From an uncultured Bacilli bacterium (GTDB lineage Bacteria > Bacillota_I > Bacilli_A > RF39 > UBA660), in NCBI GenBank assembly GCA_944359075.1, contig CALVSR010000008.1, positions 1 to 36,408 of the forward strand: a stretch of 36,408 nucleotides of DNA. Reading direction: 5' to 3'. Positions 25,231 through 33,340 of this stretch are shown here, piece after piece. A model generated the notes under the pieces. The model saw only the letters and a program-made list of their open reading frames with translations, was not told the origin of the DNA and ran no database searches. Every line of letters begins with the position of its first letter. The first letter of the stretch is position 1. The translations under genes were made by a program, and so were the position numbers.

Positions 25231-25668
25231 TTGAAAGCAAATTTTATAAATGATGATCATTTTGTCATTTACTATTTATCGAATAATCAATTTAGAACAG
25301 AAGAGGAAATGAAATCTTTTTTTAAACTTTTGAACCATCATTTAAATCATCAATACCATTATGAATTTCATGGCTTTTATCATGTTGAAATTTTTTGTTG
25401 TCATGGATTGTATGTGTTAGAATTTGAGAATATTGACGATTATGGTAGTAGCGATTTTGATATTACGATGCTGTTAAATTCTATTTTGCTTTATGAGTTT
25501 GAAGATTCTGATATGGTAAAAGGAGATAAGATTTATTACCGTGGTAAGTTTTATATAGAAGTGTCTACTGTAATGGATGATGATATTCACTTTTTTGAAT
25601 ATGGAAATATTGTTTATGGAAAACAGGTAGATGAAATTTTAAGTCATGGTATTTTAGTGTCTATATGA
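25231..25668 (+). CDS. Protein of unknown function, about 145 aa
   Basis: No family recognised. The protein is acidic, rich in Asp, Phe, Tyr and His, without membrane segments. It begins KANFINDDHFVIYYL, which would be a beta strand pair, and alternation of hydrophobic residues suggests an alpha/beta domain. The TTG at 25231 is chosen as start because AGGTGAT is just upstream; the in-frame GTG at 25222 lies inside that RBS. It is convergent with cysE, the two stop codons being 8 bases apart, with no clear terminator between. Confidence 0.7.
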   Translation: MKANFINDDHFVIYYLSNNQFRTEEEMKSFFKLLNHHLNHQYHYEFHGFYHVEIFCCHGLYVLEFENIDDYGSSDFDITMLLNSILLYEFEDSDMVKGDKIYYRGKFYIEVSTVMDDDIHFFEYGNIVYGKQVDEILSHGILVSI

Positions 25669-25676
25669 TCACTTTT

Positions 25677-26189
25677 TCACTCATTATTTTTTATAATCTT
25701 TCCAGGAATTCCAACTACAGTGGTATTGTCTGGTATATCCGTTAAGACAACAGCATTAGCACCAATTTTTACATAGTTTCCAATTTGAATATTTCCCAGA
25801 ATTTTAGAACCACTTCCAATGAAAACATTGTTGCCAATGGTTGGATGTCTTTTTCCTTTTTCTTTTCCAGTTCCACCAAGGGTTACTCCGTGAAATATCG
25901 TTACATCATCTCCAATTACTGCTGTTTCTCCAATTACTACGCCCATTCCATGATCAATAAATAGATTTTTCCCAATGATAGCACCAGGATGAATTTCAAT
26001 TCCTGTTTTTCTTTTTGCTTTTTCACTAATATATCGAGCTATCCAAAAATGCTTTCTTTTATAGAAAAATCTAGCAATTCTATAAAAGTATTGAGCTTTA
26101 AAACTAGGATATAAAAATACCTCTAAAGTAGAATGAATAGCAGGATCATTCTTTTTGATTATCATTATTTGTTCTTTTATAAAATTCAT
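25677..26189 (-). CDS. cysE: Serine O-acetyltransferase
   Basis: Makes O-acetylserine from serine and acetyl-CoA, the first step of cysteine synthesis. The 170-residue protein shows the short N-terminal helical region of Firmicutes CysE, then hexapeptide repeats of a left-handed beta-helix ([20 protein letters not shown], with the catalytic Asp-His pair in F-I-D-H-G), and [11 protein letters not shown] with the second active-site His. The tail VVGIPGKII is conserved. The ATG at 26189 is preferred over the in-frame GTG at 26198, which forms part of the RBS AGGTGA. Cysteine made here could feed the desulfurase at 15501. Confidence 0.95.
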   Translation of the reverse strand: MNFIKEQIMIIKKNDPAIHSTLEVFLYPSFKAQYFYRIARFFYKRKHFWIARYISEKAKRKTGIEIHPGAIIGKNLFIDHGMGVVIGETAVIGDDVTIFHGVTLGGTGKEKGKRHPTIGNNVFIGSGSKILGNIQIGNYVKIGANAVVLTDIPDNTTVVGIPGKIIKNNE

Positions 26190-26246
26190 AGACTTCACCT
26201 AGTATAGTGTATGAATCTTTTTGATAAGGGTTTGTTTGATTGTCAT

Positions 26247-26275
26247 TATAAAAACTAATGATTATTCATTAGTTT
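26247..26275 (-). terminator. Intrinsic terminator overlapping the stop of the GDPD-like gene
   Basis: AAACTAATG (26252-26260) and CATTAGTTT (26267-26275) pair around ATTATT, which contains the TAA stop (minus strand). A T-rich run follows on the minus strand. Confidence 0.75.
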
Positions 26276-26999
26276 CTATAAATATTTTATAAGTAATTTC
26301 TGGGTAGTTTGTAAGAAGTCCTAACTGTTTAAAAACCTGTTGTAAATATGGCGTAGAGCGATCTCCCATATAATGATCATATATAAATGATAGATAATAA
26401 TCTGTATGAATATATAAAATGGTTTCTTTTTTTTCTTTTAATAGTAAATCAATAATCGTATCATTAAAAGAATTCATAGTCATAATATAATAATCCACAT
26501 CGACAAAATTTAAATCACTATTATAGATTACAAAACCAATTCTACGATTTTTAATTTTTTGTTTCATAATTGTAACGATGCTTCTATTAATACTATGTAA
26601 ATGAATTTTTAAATTAGGAAATTGATTAATACTTTCTGCTATTAAATCAATATATAGATTCATTTTTTCAGTAGTTTCTTGAATATTATAATCCGTTAAA
26701 GGTCCTGTTCGGAAGGGGTTAACATTGATATAGATATCTTTTGTCATATTTTTTTGATTCAGATTTTCTAGAGTATTTTCTAAGGGCTCAATTTCATAAT
26801 TTTGTAATTCTTCAAGGGTACTACTTTCAATAGTATTGATATTAGCATCTATATTGGTATTAACATTATAAGTTAAAACTTTATTATCTTTGGTAATCGC
26901 CATATTTAAGGCTATGGCATCAATATAATCTTTTTCAATTGCATTATTTAAAAAATCATTTGTATTAAGAGCATCTGTCTTTTGAGCTATTATTCTCAT
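26262..26999 (-). CDS. GDPD-like TIM-barrel protein lacking catalytic residues
   Basis: The overall pattern follows glycerophosphodiester phosphodiesterases: a first strand, then N-T-x-D-F-L-N-N-A-I, then a strand, T-K-D-N-K-V-L-T-Y-N at the place of T-K-D-G-x-x-V-x-x-H-D, and later strands (DIYINVNPF, KIHLHSIN, IGFVIY, VDYYIM, ETILYIHT). But the family's HRG reads QKT here, the E-N-T Glu is Leu, the paired E-x-D metal ligands are replaced (ALNMA) and HD reads YN. So it is probably a pseudo-enzyme of 245 residues, perhaps binding a lipid head group or protein. No signal peptide. RBS GGTGAT before the ATG. Confidence 0.65.
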   Translation of the reverse strand: MRIIAQKTDALNTNDFLNNAIEKDYIDAIALNMAITKDNKVLTYNVNTNIDANINTIESSTLEELQNYEIEPLENTLENLNQKNMTKDIYINVNPFRTGPLTDYNIQETTEKMNLYIDLIAESINQFPNLKIHLHSINRSIVTIMKQKIKNRRIGFVIYNSDLNFVDVDYYIMTMNSFNDTIIDLLLKEKKETILYIHTDYYLSFIYDHYMGDRSTPYLQQVFKQLGLLTNYPEITYKIFIETNE

Positions 27000-27148
27000 A
27001 TAATCACCATTATATTTTATGTGCTTTTTTTGATTTTTAGAAAAGTAATCAGAAAAAATTAATAGTTTTACTTATAAATTTTATATTAGTTACTGGAATT
27101 ATATAAAATAATGTGATAAAATAAGCTCATCTTTAGGAGGTGGAATCT

Positions 27149-28459
27149 ATGAATTTACCAACTGTTGCTTTGGTGGGAAGACCTAATGTTGGAAAAAGTA
27201 CTTTGTTCAATCGTTTGGTAGGTAGCAAAGTATCTATTATTGAAGATATACCAGGTGTTACACGTGATCGTATTTATAGTGAAGTAAGTTATAAGAATTA
27301 TAGATTTCATTTAATTGATACAGGTGGAATTGATGTTAGTCAAGAATTATTTAATAGTGAAATTAAAATACAGGCTGAAATTGCCATAGAAGAGGCGGAT
27401 GTGGTTGTTTTTATTGTCGATGGGAAAGAAGGAATAACTACTAATGATATGGTTGTCCGTGATATGCTTCTTAAGAGTGGTAAGAAAATTATTGTTGCCA
27501 TTAATAAGGTAGATAGCAAAGAAAGTTTAGAACATCAATATGACTTTTATGAACTGGGTTTTGATACTTATATTCCTATTAGTGCAGAACATAATACAGG
27601 AATTTATGAACTTTTAGATGCAATTACTATGGATTTTCATGAGTATGAGGAAAAAGAGGAAGATACTAGACTTAAATTTTCTGTGATTGGAAGGCCTAAT
27701 GTTGGGAAAAGTAGCTTAATTAATGCACTTTTAAATGAAGAAAGAGTAATTGTTTCTAATGAAGCGGGCACTACTAGAGATGCCATTGATACGGTTATGA
27801 AATATAATGGGGAAGAGTTTATTATCATTGATACTGCTGGTATGAGAAAAAAAGGAAAGGTTTTCGAATCTGTTGAAAAATATAGTTTACTACGTAGTTT
27901 AAAAGCAATTGATCGAAGTGATTTGTGCTTACTGGTTATTAATGCCGAAGAAGGAATCATTGAGCATGATAAGCATATTGCTAGCTATGCATTAGAGAAA
28001 GGTAAAGGCTTAATTATTGTTGTTAATAAGTGGGATACCGTTCAAAATCCGAATACGAAAGAATATGAAAAGATCGTTCGTAGTGAATTTCAATTTTTAA
28101 GTTATGCACCAATCGTTTATTTATCAGCACTTACCAAAAAAAGGATTCATACCTTAATGCCTGAAGTATTAAAAGTATCCCAAAATATTAAAAGAGAGAT
28201 TAAGACTAGTGTTTTAAATGAAGTAATTACTGATGCTTATACTTTAAATTTACCACCATCTTATAAGGGAAAAAGACTTAAAATATATTTTACCAACCAA
28301 TCTGGTATAAAGCCACCTAAATTTACATTTCATGTAAATAATAAAGGTTTAGTACATTTCTCATATGAAAGATATTTGGAAAATAAGTTAAGAGAAAATT
28401 TTGACTTTGAAGGAACTCCGATTGTACTACAATTTAAAAATAGAGGTGAAGAATCATGA
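27149..28459 (+). CDS. der: Ribosome biogenesis GTPase Der (EngA)
   Basis: A double-GTPase needed for 50S maturation. The first G domain has GRPNVGKSTLFN, DIPGVTRDR, DTGG and N-K-V-D; the second has GRPNVGKSSLIN, EAGTTRDAID, DTAGMRKKG and N-K-W-D; a C-terminal KH-like domain follows (about 350-436). Start at ATG 27149 after TAGGAGGTGG; the in-frame GTG at 27140 belongs to the RBS. The 436 residues match B. subtilis Der. The stop overlaps the next start (ATGA), and the gene opens the run that leads to spoIVA and hup, as in Bacillus genomes, but without gpsA in between. Confidence 0.98.
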   Translation: MNLPTVALVGRPNVGKSTLFNRLVGSKVSIIEDIPGVTRDRIYSEVSYKNYRFHLIDTGGIDVSQELFNSEIKIQAEIAIEEADVVVFIVDGKEGITTNDMVVRDMLLKSGKKIIVAINKVDSKESLEHQYDFYELGFDTYIPISAEHNTGIYELLDAITMDFHEYEEKEEDTRLKFSVIGRPNVGKSSLINALLNEERVIVSNEAGTTRDAIDTVMKYNGEEFIIIDTAGMRKKGKVFESVEKYSLLRSLKAIDRSDLCLLVINAEEGIIEHDKHIASYALEKGKGLIIVVNKWDTVQNPNTKEYEKIVRSEFQFLSYAPIVYLSALTKKRIHTLMPEVLKVSQNIKREIKTSVLNEVITDAYTLNLPPSYKGKRLKIYFTNQSGIKPPKFTFHVNNKGLVHFSYERYLENKLRENFDFEGTPIVLQFKNRGEES

Positions 28460-28992
28460 ATAATTTAGAGCAATATGCAGAAAGTTTTAGAAGAGGATTA
28501 TATCGATTTTTATATACGGATGAAGGAAATTGTCAAATGCCTATGATGAATAAAGGAAGTTTAGCTTCTATTGGATATTACGATGGTTATCAATATGGTG
28601 AATATTTAGAAATAACCGGACAAACTATGAGTATTAGTGATGAACACTTAATGGCTGTTATCGATAAATGTCATACCCAAGCTTTTCATAAATATAAAGA
28701 AAATGAAACTAGGTATCTATATTATAAAAATGGTTTTATAAATGGAAAGTCTGCTATTTTGGAGAAAATTATAATGGATGATGAAACAGTTAATCAACTA
28801 CCTGTGATTGATTATAATAATTTAGAGTCTATTGGTTATTATGATGGCTATTCCTATTTTTTAAATGATTTTATACAAAATGGTATCGTTAATCAAAAGG
28901 ATGATAGTACCATGAAACTAGAAGAAATTTCAAGAGCCTTTTTTAATCGAAGAGAGAATGATTCAATGAAAGAAAAAGGACAATCAAAATAG
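28456..28992 (+). CDS. Unknown protein with an internal duplication, 178 aa
   Basis: No family recognised. Two halves carry the same motif: SLASIGYYDGYQYGEYL near residue 34 and NLESIGYYDGYSYFLND near residue 116, about 82 residues apart, so the protein arose by internal duplication of a helical unit that ends in G-Y-Y-D-G-Y-x-Y. No membrane segment. The start overlaps the der stop by four bases, indicating translational coupling to der. Confidence 0.75.
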   Translation: MNNLEQYAESFRRGLYRFLYTDEGNCQMPMMNKGSLASIGYYDGYQYGEYLEITGQTMSISDEHLMAVIDKCHTQAFHKYKENETRYLYYKNGFINGKSAILEKIIMDDETVNQLPVIDYNNLESIGYYDGYSYFLNDFIQNGIVNQKDDSTMKLEEISRAFFNRRENDSMKEKGQSK

Positions 28993-28994
28993 AG

Positions 28995-29396
28995 ATGAAA
29001 GAAATCTTTCAAAAAAGAAATGATCTAATATTAGATTATATTTCTCAAATTTTAGTGTATGGGTCTAATACCAAGGGTACTATTTCTATTGATAAAAATC
29101 ATTTTGAGGATGGAAATTATTTGATTTTGACAGTGAATGTTTTAAAGAACAGTTATTTCAGATGGCATGATTTGGGTATTTTAGCCAAAGAAAGTATTTC
29201 CTTTTATTCTTTTGTTTTGGAGTCCATTTTAGAAAAATTTAAAAAATTTGACATTTATTTTATGGATCATCATACTCTCGCTATTGTGAGTTCTGTGAAT
29301 CATAATGAGATAGACATTCATTTTACATTTACCAATCAAAAAGAAAAAAATTGGTTCCAAAAGCAAGAGAGCTTGTTTTATAATAAAAACAAATAG
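28995..29396 (+). CDS. Unknown small protein in the der-spoIVA interval, 133 aa
   Basis: No family recognised. It begins two bases after the preceding stop and is in the same run. Hydrophobic strands alternate (YLILTVNVLKN, FDIYFMDHHTLAIVSS, IDIHFTFTNQ), suggesting a small alpha/beta domain; no membrane segment or Cys motif. The RBS must lie in the end of the previous gene (GGACAATCAAAATAGAG, weak). Confidence 0.65.
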   Translation: MKEIFQKRNDLILDYISQILVYGSNTKGTISIDKNHFEDGNYLILTVNVLKNSYFRWHDLGILAKESISFYSFVLESILEKFKKFDIYFMDHHTLAIVSSVNHNEIDIHFTFTNQKEKNWFQKQESLFYNKNK

Positions 29397-29406
29397 GAGG
29401 GATTTT

Positions 29407-29601
29407 ATGGGATGGCTGTTAGATAGAAAAGATCCAAAGACAGAATTGGAAGGATTAGATAGAGCTCAGAAAATATTGGACGAAAGATATAAATTAGGTC
29501 AAGTAATGGATAGTGTTTATCAAAAACAATGCCTAGAATTTCAAAAACGTAGGGAAAAATATGAAAAAAAGTTAAAAAAGCAAGGGAAGGTATACGATTG
29601 A
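29407..29601 (+). CDS. Small Lys-rich helical protein, 64 aa
   Basis: Short, charged and entirely helical in outlook (GLDRAQKILDERYKLGQV ... QKRREKYEKKLKKQGK), starting MGWLLDRKDP. The L-D-x-R-x-x-x-G-x-[IV]-x-[D-x]-x-x-[YF] spacing is reminiscent of short oligomerisation helices such as SHOCT, but I would not assign that family. RBS AGGAGGG is at good spacing. Co-directional with neighbours, 10 bases after the previous stop. Confidence 0.65.
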   Translation: MGWLLDRKDPKTELEGLDRAQKILDERYKLGQVMDSVYQKQCLEFQKRREKYEKKLKKQGKVYD

Positions 29602-29647
29602 ATTTCTACTTTTCATAGAATTTATCATATCAGTAAAATCATTAATC

Positions 29648-29673
29648 ACAATTAAAATCTCTTACATATAATG
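29648..29673 (+). promoter_or_regulatory. Candidate sigma-K promoter of spoVIF
   Basis: AC (29648-29649), 15 bases, CATATAATG (29665-29673), one mismatch to the sigma-K -10 form CATAnnnTA. Plausible because spoVIF acts in the mother cell; the match is short and may be chance. Confidence 0.35.
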
Positions 29674-29690
29674 ATGTAGGAGGTTTTTTT

Positions 29691-29930
29691 ATGTTTGGTG
29701 ATTCTTTTTTTAAAAAAGTGGAGGATAAATCAGGTGTTAACAAGGAAACTATCTTATCTTTGGCAAATAAGTTGCAAAAATCTAATATGAAAGATGAACA
29801 AGTATTAAGAGAATTAGTTCAAGAGATTGGAGAAGTAGCTGGAAAAGAAGTTAGTAAAGAGAAAGAAGATAAGATTGTCAATGCAATTTTAAAAGATAAT
29901 GTACCTAAAGACATTGATAAGATGATATAG
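29691..29930 (+). CDS. spoVIF: Stage VI sporulation protein F
   Basis: A 79-residue protein matching SpoVIF in length and layout: FFKKVEDKSGVNKETILSLANKLQ at the N-terminus, MKDEQVLRELVQEIGEVAGKEVSKEKEDKIVNAILKDNVPKD afterwards. In B. subtilis it is needed for late spore-coat assembly through effects on the GerE regulon. RBS TAGGAGG precedes the ATG at normal spacing. It starts 89 bases after the previous gene, with its own candidate mother-cell promoter, and is followed four bases later by the C39-like peptidase gene, so those two may be co-expressed in sporulation. Confidence 0.88.
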   Translation: MFGDSFFKKVEDKSGVNKETILSLANKLQKSNMKDEQVLRELVQEIGEVAGKEVSKEKEDKIVNAILKDNVPKDIDKMI

Positions 29931-29934
29931 TTTT

Positions 29935-30507
29935 ATGAAAGTACCATTAAGATATCAAATGACTAGTTATGATTGCGGCCCTACAACTTTATTAAATGCA
30001 TTTAGTTATCTTTATGAAAAAGAAGAAATTCCTGCTATCATTATTGCGGCAGTTTGGCGTTATACTTTAGATTGCTTTAATAGTAAAGGCGATTGGGGTG
30101 AAGGAGGCACTAGTAGAAGTGCTATGAGACTGTTTGCTGCATGGTTAAAAGAATATGCTAAAAGTCAGGATAGTTTGATGAAAGTAGAGTATTTAGAAAA
30201 AGAGGAAGTTACTTATCATAAATTTATACAGCTTTTTCAAGAAAAAGGGGTTGCAGTGGTTAGATGTTATCAAACCGATGAGCATTATGTATTGATTACC
30301 AAGTTTTTAGATTCTTATTTTTATCTATTTGATCCCTATTATGTAGATAAAACAAATGTAGGTAAAGAGGTATCTATTTTGTTTGATTGGGATCATCCTT
30401 TGGAGTATAATCGAGTGATTCATCAAAATAGATTGTTTTCTGAAACGAAAGATGATTTTTCATTAGGTCCTATTGTTGATAGGGAGTGCCTCTTCATTAC
30501 GAATTGA
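29935..30507 (+). CDS. C39-like cysteine peptidase
   Basis: A 190-residue protein with the papain-like C39 triad: Cys14 in SYDCGPTTLLNAFSYL, His117 in DEHYVLITKF and Asp133 in YLFDPYY. There is no signal peptide, membrane helix or ABC domain, so it is a stand-alone cytoplasmic or mother-cell enzyme rather than a bacteriocin exporter. The substrate is unknown. The start is 4 bases after the spoVIF stop, which suggests expression with spoVIF and hence a role late in spore formation. RBS would lie within the end of spoVIF and is weak. Confidence 0.72.
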   Translation: MKVPLRYQMTSYDCGPTTLLNAFSYLYEKEEIPAIIIAAVWRYTLDCFNSKGDWGEGGTSRSAMRLFAAWLKEYAKSQDSLMKVEYLEKEEVTYHKFIQLFQEKGVAVVRCYQTDEHYVLITKFLDSYFYLFDPYYVDKTNVGKEVSILFDWDHPLEYNRVIHQNRLFSETKDDFSLGPIVDRECLFITN

Positions 30508-30557
30508 TTTTTTTTCAAAAATGTGGTATTGTATGTTTAATTTAAGGGAGTGATACC

Positions 30558-31034
30558 ATGTTTGAAAAATGTAATATTTATAATTATAAGGGATTGTACT
30601 TAAATGAAGAAGAATTAGAGGAATTAAAAATACAATGTTCGAATGGAATTGAAATTATTGGAATCCTAAAAGATTATCAAGATGTTTATATCTTTATGGA
30701 TGATGAACCTAAAGAAATACCAATCAAAAATTTATATAGCATTTTGAGTAGTTCAGAAGGAAAATATAAGGATTATTGTTATCGAATTAATAATGGTTGT
30801 TTTATTTTAATGCCTTCTATTGAGGTGTTTTATGGTATTTTATATGAGGGTAATAATTTGCTTTCTTGTTATAAGGATAAGGATAAAAGAGATAAAGTAT
30901 TATTTAAAATTCAACAATATGGTGTCGATGATTCTCTTATCCAAGATATGAATGAAACTAGGGATATGGTAAATGAGTTTGCACATCAACAACAGTTAAC
31001 GAGAATGCGAGACGTTCTTAGTATGAAGATTTAG
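30558..31034 (+). CDS. Unknown protein upstream of spoIVA, 158 aa
   Basis: No family recognised. It has a beta-rich first half (KGLYLNEEELEEL ... DVYIFMDDEPKEIPIKNLYSI) and a helical, polar C-terminus (FAHQQQLTRMRDVLSMKI). Soluble, no signal peptide. RBS GGGAGTGAT precedes the ATG, and a T-A-rich box lies upstream. A terminator closes it before spoIVA. Confidence 0.68.
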   Translation: MFEKCNIYNYKGLYLNEEELEELKIQCSNGIEIIGILKDYQDVYIFMDDEPKEIPIKNLYSILSSSEGKYKDYCYRINNGCFILMPSIEVFYGILYEGNNLLSCYKDKDKRDKVLFKIQQYGVDDSLIQDMNETRDMVNEFAHQQQLTRMRDVLSMKI

Positions 31035-31061
31035 TAATCCACTTCGGATTACTTTTCTTTT
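31033..31061 (+). terminator. Intrinsic terminator before spoIVA
   Basis: AGTAATCC (31033-31040), loop ACTTC, GGATTACT (31046-31053), then a T-rich run. The 5' arm includes the end of the stop codon. Confidence 0.8.
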
Positions 31062-31069
31062 GTACATTG

Positions 31070-31097
31070 TCATAACTTTCTTATCTTTACATATATT
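31070..31097 (+). promoter_or_regulatory. Candidate sigma-E promoter of spoIVA
   Basis: TCATAAC (31070-31076), 13 bases, CATATATT (31090-31097), close to the sigma-E pattern (TCATATT and CATACAnT). spoIVA is a well-known sigma-E gene in Bacillus. Confidence 0.45.
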
Positions 31098-31130
31098 TAA
31101 ATGAAAAATAGAAAGTGAGTGTTAGAGTAT

Positions 31131-32606
31131 ATGGATAAGAAAGAGATTATCAAAAATATTGCTTTACGAACAGGTGGAGATATTTATTTAGGGGTAGTAG
31201 GTGCAGTTCGTACCGGAAAAAGTACTTTTATTAAAAAGGTAGTAGAAAATTTAATTGTTCCTAATATCGAAGATGAATATGAGAGAAAAAGAGCACTGGA
31301 TGAAGTTCCACAAAGTGCGGCAGGGAAAACTATTATGACTACAGAACCTAAGTTTGTTCCTAATACAGCGGCTAAGGTGCAAATTGATGATTTTAGTTGC
31401 AATATTCGTTTAATTGATTGCGTTGGTTATTTAATCCATAATGCAAAAGGAGCAGAAGATGAAAATGGTCCAAGGCTTGTCAAGACACCTTGGTATGATG
31501 ATCCTATTGCCTTTAGCGAAGCTGCTGAAATTGGTACAGAAAAAGTAATTAAGGATCATTCTACCATTGGAATTGTAGTTACTACAGATGGATCTATTGG
31601 TGAGTTTGAGCGTAGCGATTATTTAGAAGCAGAAACTAGAGTAATTCGTGAATTAAAAGAGTTAGGAAAACCTTTTATAGTCATTGTAAATTCTACACAT
31701 CCAATGCTTCCGGAAACTGAAAAAATATGTGAAAAATTAAAAGAAGAATATGATGTGCCAGTACTTCCTATGAATATTGAAAATATGAATCAAAAAGATA
31801 TGTATGATATTTTGAGAGAAGCATTATATGAGTTCCCAATTTTAGAAGTAAAAGTAAATATGCCAGAATGGATTGCGATTTTAAATCCTAAAAATGAAAT
31901 TAAAAAAAGTTATATTGATGCTATTCGTGAAAGCGTAGTAGAAGTGGATAAATTAAGAGACGTAGAAAAAATCAATGAGCATTTTATGAATGTAGAAAAT
32001 ATTGCGAAATCTTATTTATCAGATATTGATCCATCTACTGGTGAAGTTATTATTAGTCTAGAAGCTCCTAGTGAACTTTATAATAAAGCGTTAACAGACA
32101 TTATTCATATTGACGTTACGAATAAAGCCCAGTTATTATCGCTATTTCAAGATTATAATGAAGCCAAACGTGAATATGATCAAATTAAATATGCTTTAAA
32201 AATGGTAAAACAAACTGGTTATGGTGTAGCCTCTCCTACATTAGAAGATATGAAGTTAGATACTCCTGAGATTACGAAACAAGGACCAAGATATGGGGTA
32301 AAACTTCGAGCTACTGCTCCATCTATTCACATGATAAGAGTAGATGTGAATTCAACATTTGAACCTATTATTGGAAGTGAAATGCAGAGTAAAGAATTAA
32401 TTGATTATTTAATGAAAGATAAAGAGAAGGATCCAAGTAGTATTTGGAAAAGTGAAATTTTTGGTAGAAGCTTGGATGTCATTGTTCAAGAAGGAATTCA
32501 ATCCAAGATTAGCATGATGCCAGATAATATTCGCTTTAAACTTCAAAATACTTTAACTAAGATTGTAAATAAGGGTTCTAATAATATGATTGCATTTGTG
32601 TTATAA
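31131..32606 (+). CDS. spoIVA: Stage IV sporulation protein A (spore coat morphogenetic ATPase)
   Basis: Forms the basement layer on the outer forespore membrane on which the coat is built, polymerising with ATP hydrolysis. The 491-residue protein matches B. subtilis SpoIVA along its whole length: RTGGDIYLGVVGAVRTGKST (Walker A, near residues 16-35), QSAAGKTIMTTEPKFVPN (switch I region), VDCVGY-type Walker B as IDCVGY, NSTHPMLPETE, and the C-terminal SIHMIRVDVNSTFEPIIG and FGRSLDVIVQEGIQ. The ATG at 31131 is chosen because the family starts M[D/E]K there; the RBS is weak (GAAAGTGAG). hup follows two positions later, as in Bacillus. Confidence 0.97.
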   Translation: MDKKEIIKNIALRTGGDIYLGVVGAVRTGKSTFIKKVVENLIVPNIEDEYERKRALDEVPQSAAGKTIMTTEPKFVPNTAAKVQIDDFSCNIRLIDCVGYLIHNAKGAEDENGPRLVKTPWYDDPIAFSEAAEIGTEKVIKDHSTIGIVVTTDGSIGEFERSDYLEAETRVIRELKELGKPFIVIVNSTHPMLPETEKICEKLKEEYDVPVLPMNIENMNQKDMYDILREALYEFPILEVKVNMPEWIAILNPKNEIKKSYIDAIRESVVEVDKLRDVEKINEHFMNVENIAKSYLSDIDPSTGEVIISLEAPSELYNKALTDIIHIDVTNKAQLLSLFQDYNEAKREYDQIKYALKMVKQTGYGVASPTLEDMKLDTPEITKQGPRYGVKLRATAPSIHMIRVDVNSTFEPIIGSEMQSKELIDYLMKDKEKDPSSIWKSEIFGRSLDVIVQEGIQSKISMMPDNIRFKLQNTLTKIVNKGSNNMIAFVL

Positions 32607-32632
32607 GAAGAGAAATCTTCTTTTTCTTTTGT
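32606..32632 (+). terminator. Intrinsic terminator of spoIVA
   Basis: AGAAGA (32606-32611), loop GAAA, TCTTCT (32616-32621) then T's. A second A5G/CT5 hairpin (AAAAAG 32678-32683 with CTTTTT 32693-32698) lies further on in the same spacer, before the next gene. Confidence 0.7.
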
Positions 32633-32755
32633 AAAAAGTATGATATATTAATGCTGTTAGCTCAAAAGATTATGGATAAAAAGAGATAACCACTTTTTGT
32701 TTATTGTATTCATTCGTTTGATTTAGATTCTAGTATTTAAGAGGGAGATTAGTAT

Positions 32756-33214
32756 ATGGATTTAGCAAAAAGTAAATATGTTATAGTGGAATTGATTCCT
32801 ACTTCCATTTCTAAGGACAAGGGAGAGCTTGTCCAATTATCAGCTTTAAAATTAAATGGCATTCAACTATTGGATCGTTTTGATTATCGTTTGAATGAAG
32901 AAAAAATTCCTATTCATGATTTTATTGAAATGTGTAGTTATGATAAAGAATCATTCACTTATTCAGAAAGTACAGATAAGATTTTAGATAAATTTCAGGA
33001 ATGGATTGGTGATTTTCCATTGCTTATTATTGATAATATTTATACGAGAAATTATTTACAAGATATCACCAATCAAAAGGAATCCATTTTTGAGTACTTA
33101 GATATTGAAAATGATGATCATGCTATTGATACTATGATTTCTAAATATCATTTAGAGCCTAGTAATTATATTGTGGATCTATTATACGAGGCTTTAATTC
33201 AAGAGATTGGTTAA
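32756..33214 (+). CDS. DnaQ/RNase T-like exonuclease fold, apparently inactive
   Basis: The first 60 residues follow the DEDD exonuclease pattern: YVIVELIPTSISKDKGELVQLSALKLNG then FDYRLNEEKIPIHDFI, where active enzymes read [V/I]-D-x-E-T-T-G, I-x-x-I-[G/A]-A-V and a loop with I-P. A later LLIIDNIYTRNYLQ sits where the H-N-A-x-F-D motif is expected, and YHLEPSNYIVDLLYEA resembles the final helix. The first Asp reads Glu and the following catalytic Glu is Ile; the family HN is DN. So it likely binds without cutting, or is badly diverged. Located between spoIVA and hup. RBS GAGGGAG. Confidence 0.55.
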   Translation: MDLAKSKYVIVELIPTSISKDKGELVQLSALKLNGIQLLDRFDYRLNEEKIPIHDFIEMCSYDKESFTYSESTDKILDKFQEWIGDFPLLIIDNIYTRNYLQDITNQKESIFEYLDIENDDHAIDTMISKYHLEPSNYIVDLLYEALIQEIG

Positions 33215-33260
33215 TTTTTCAAAATTTACTGTCATTTTCATAAAATTTCTGTCAAATTGG

Positions 33261-33289
33261 TTGATTTTATTAGTATTTCATGCTATTCT
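33261..33289 (+). promoter_or_regulatory. Sigma-A promoter of the HU gene
   Basis: TTGATT (33261-33266), 17 bases, TATTCT (33284-33289). Upstream, the hexamer CTGTCA is repeated (33229-33234 and 33249-33254), 20 bases apart, which might be a binding site or chance. Confidence 0.55.
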
Positions 33290-33340
33290 TTAAATGTAAG
33301 CATAGTATGTGCTTAAAATAAGATATGGAGGTTTATTTAC

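Noticed and set aside
27637-27960. A minus-strand 107-residue reading frame
   Set aside because: Antisense to the second G domain of Der.
33229-33254. The two CTGTCA hexamers before hup as an operator
   Set aside because: Only two short direct copies, 20 bases apart; could easily be chance, so only mentioned with the promoter.
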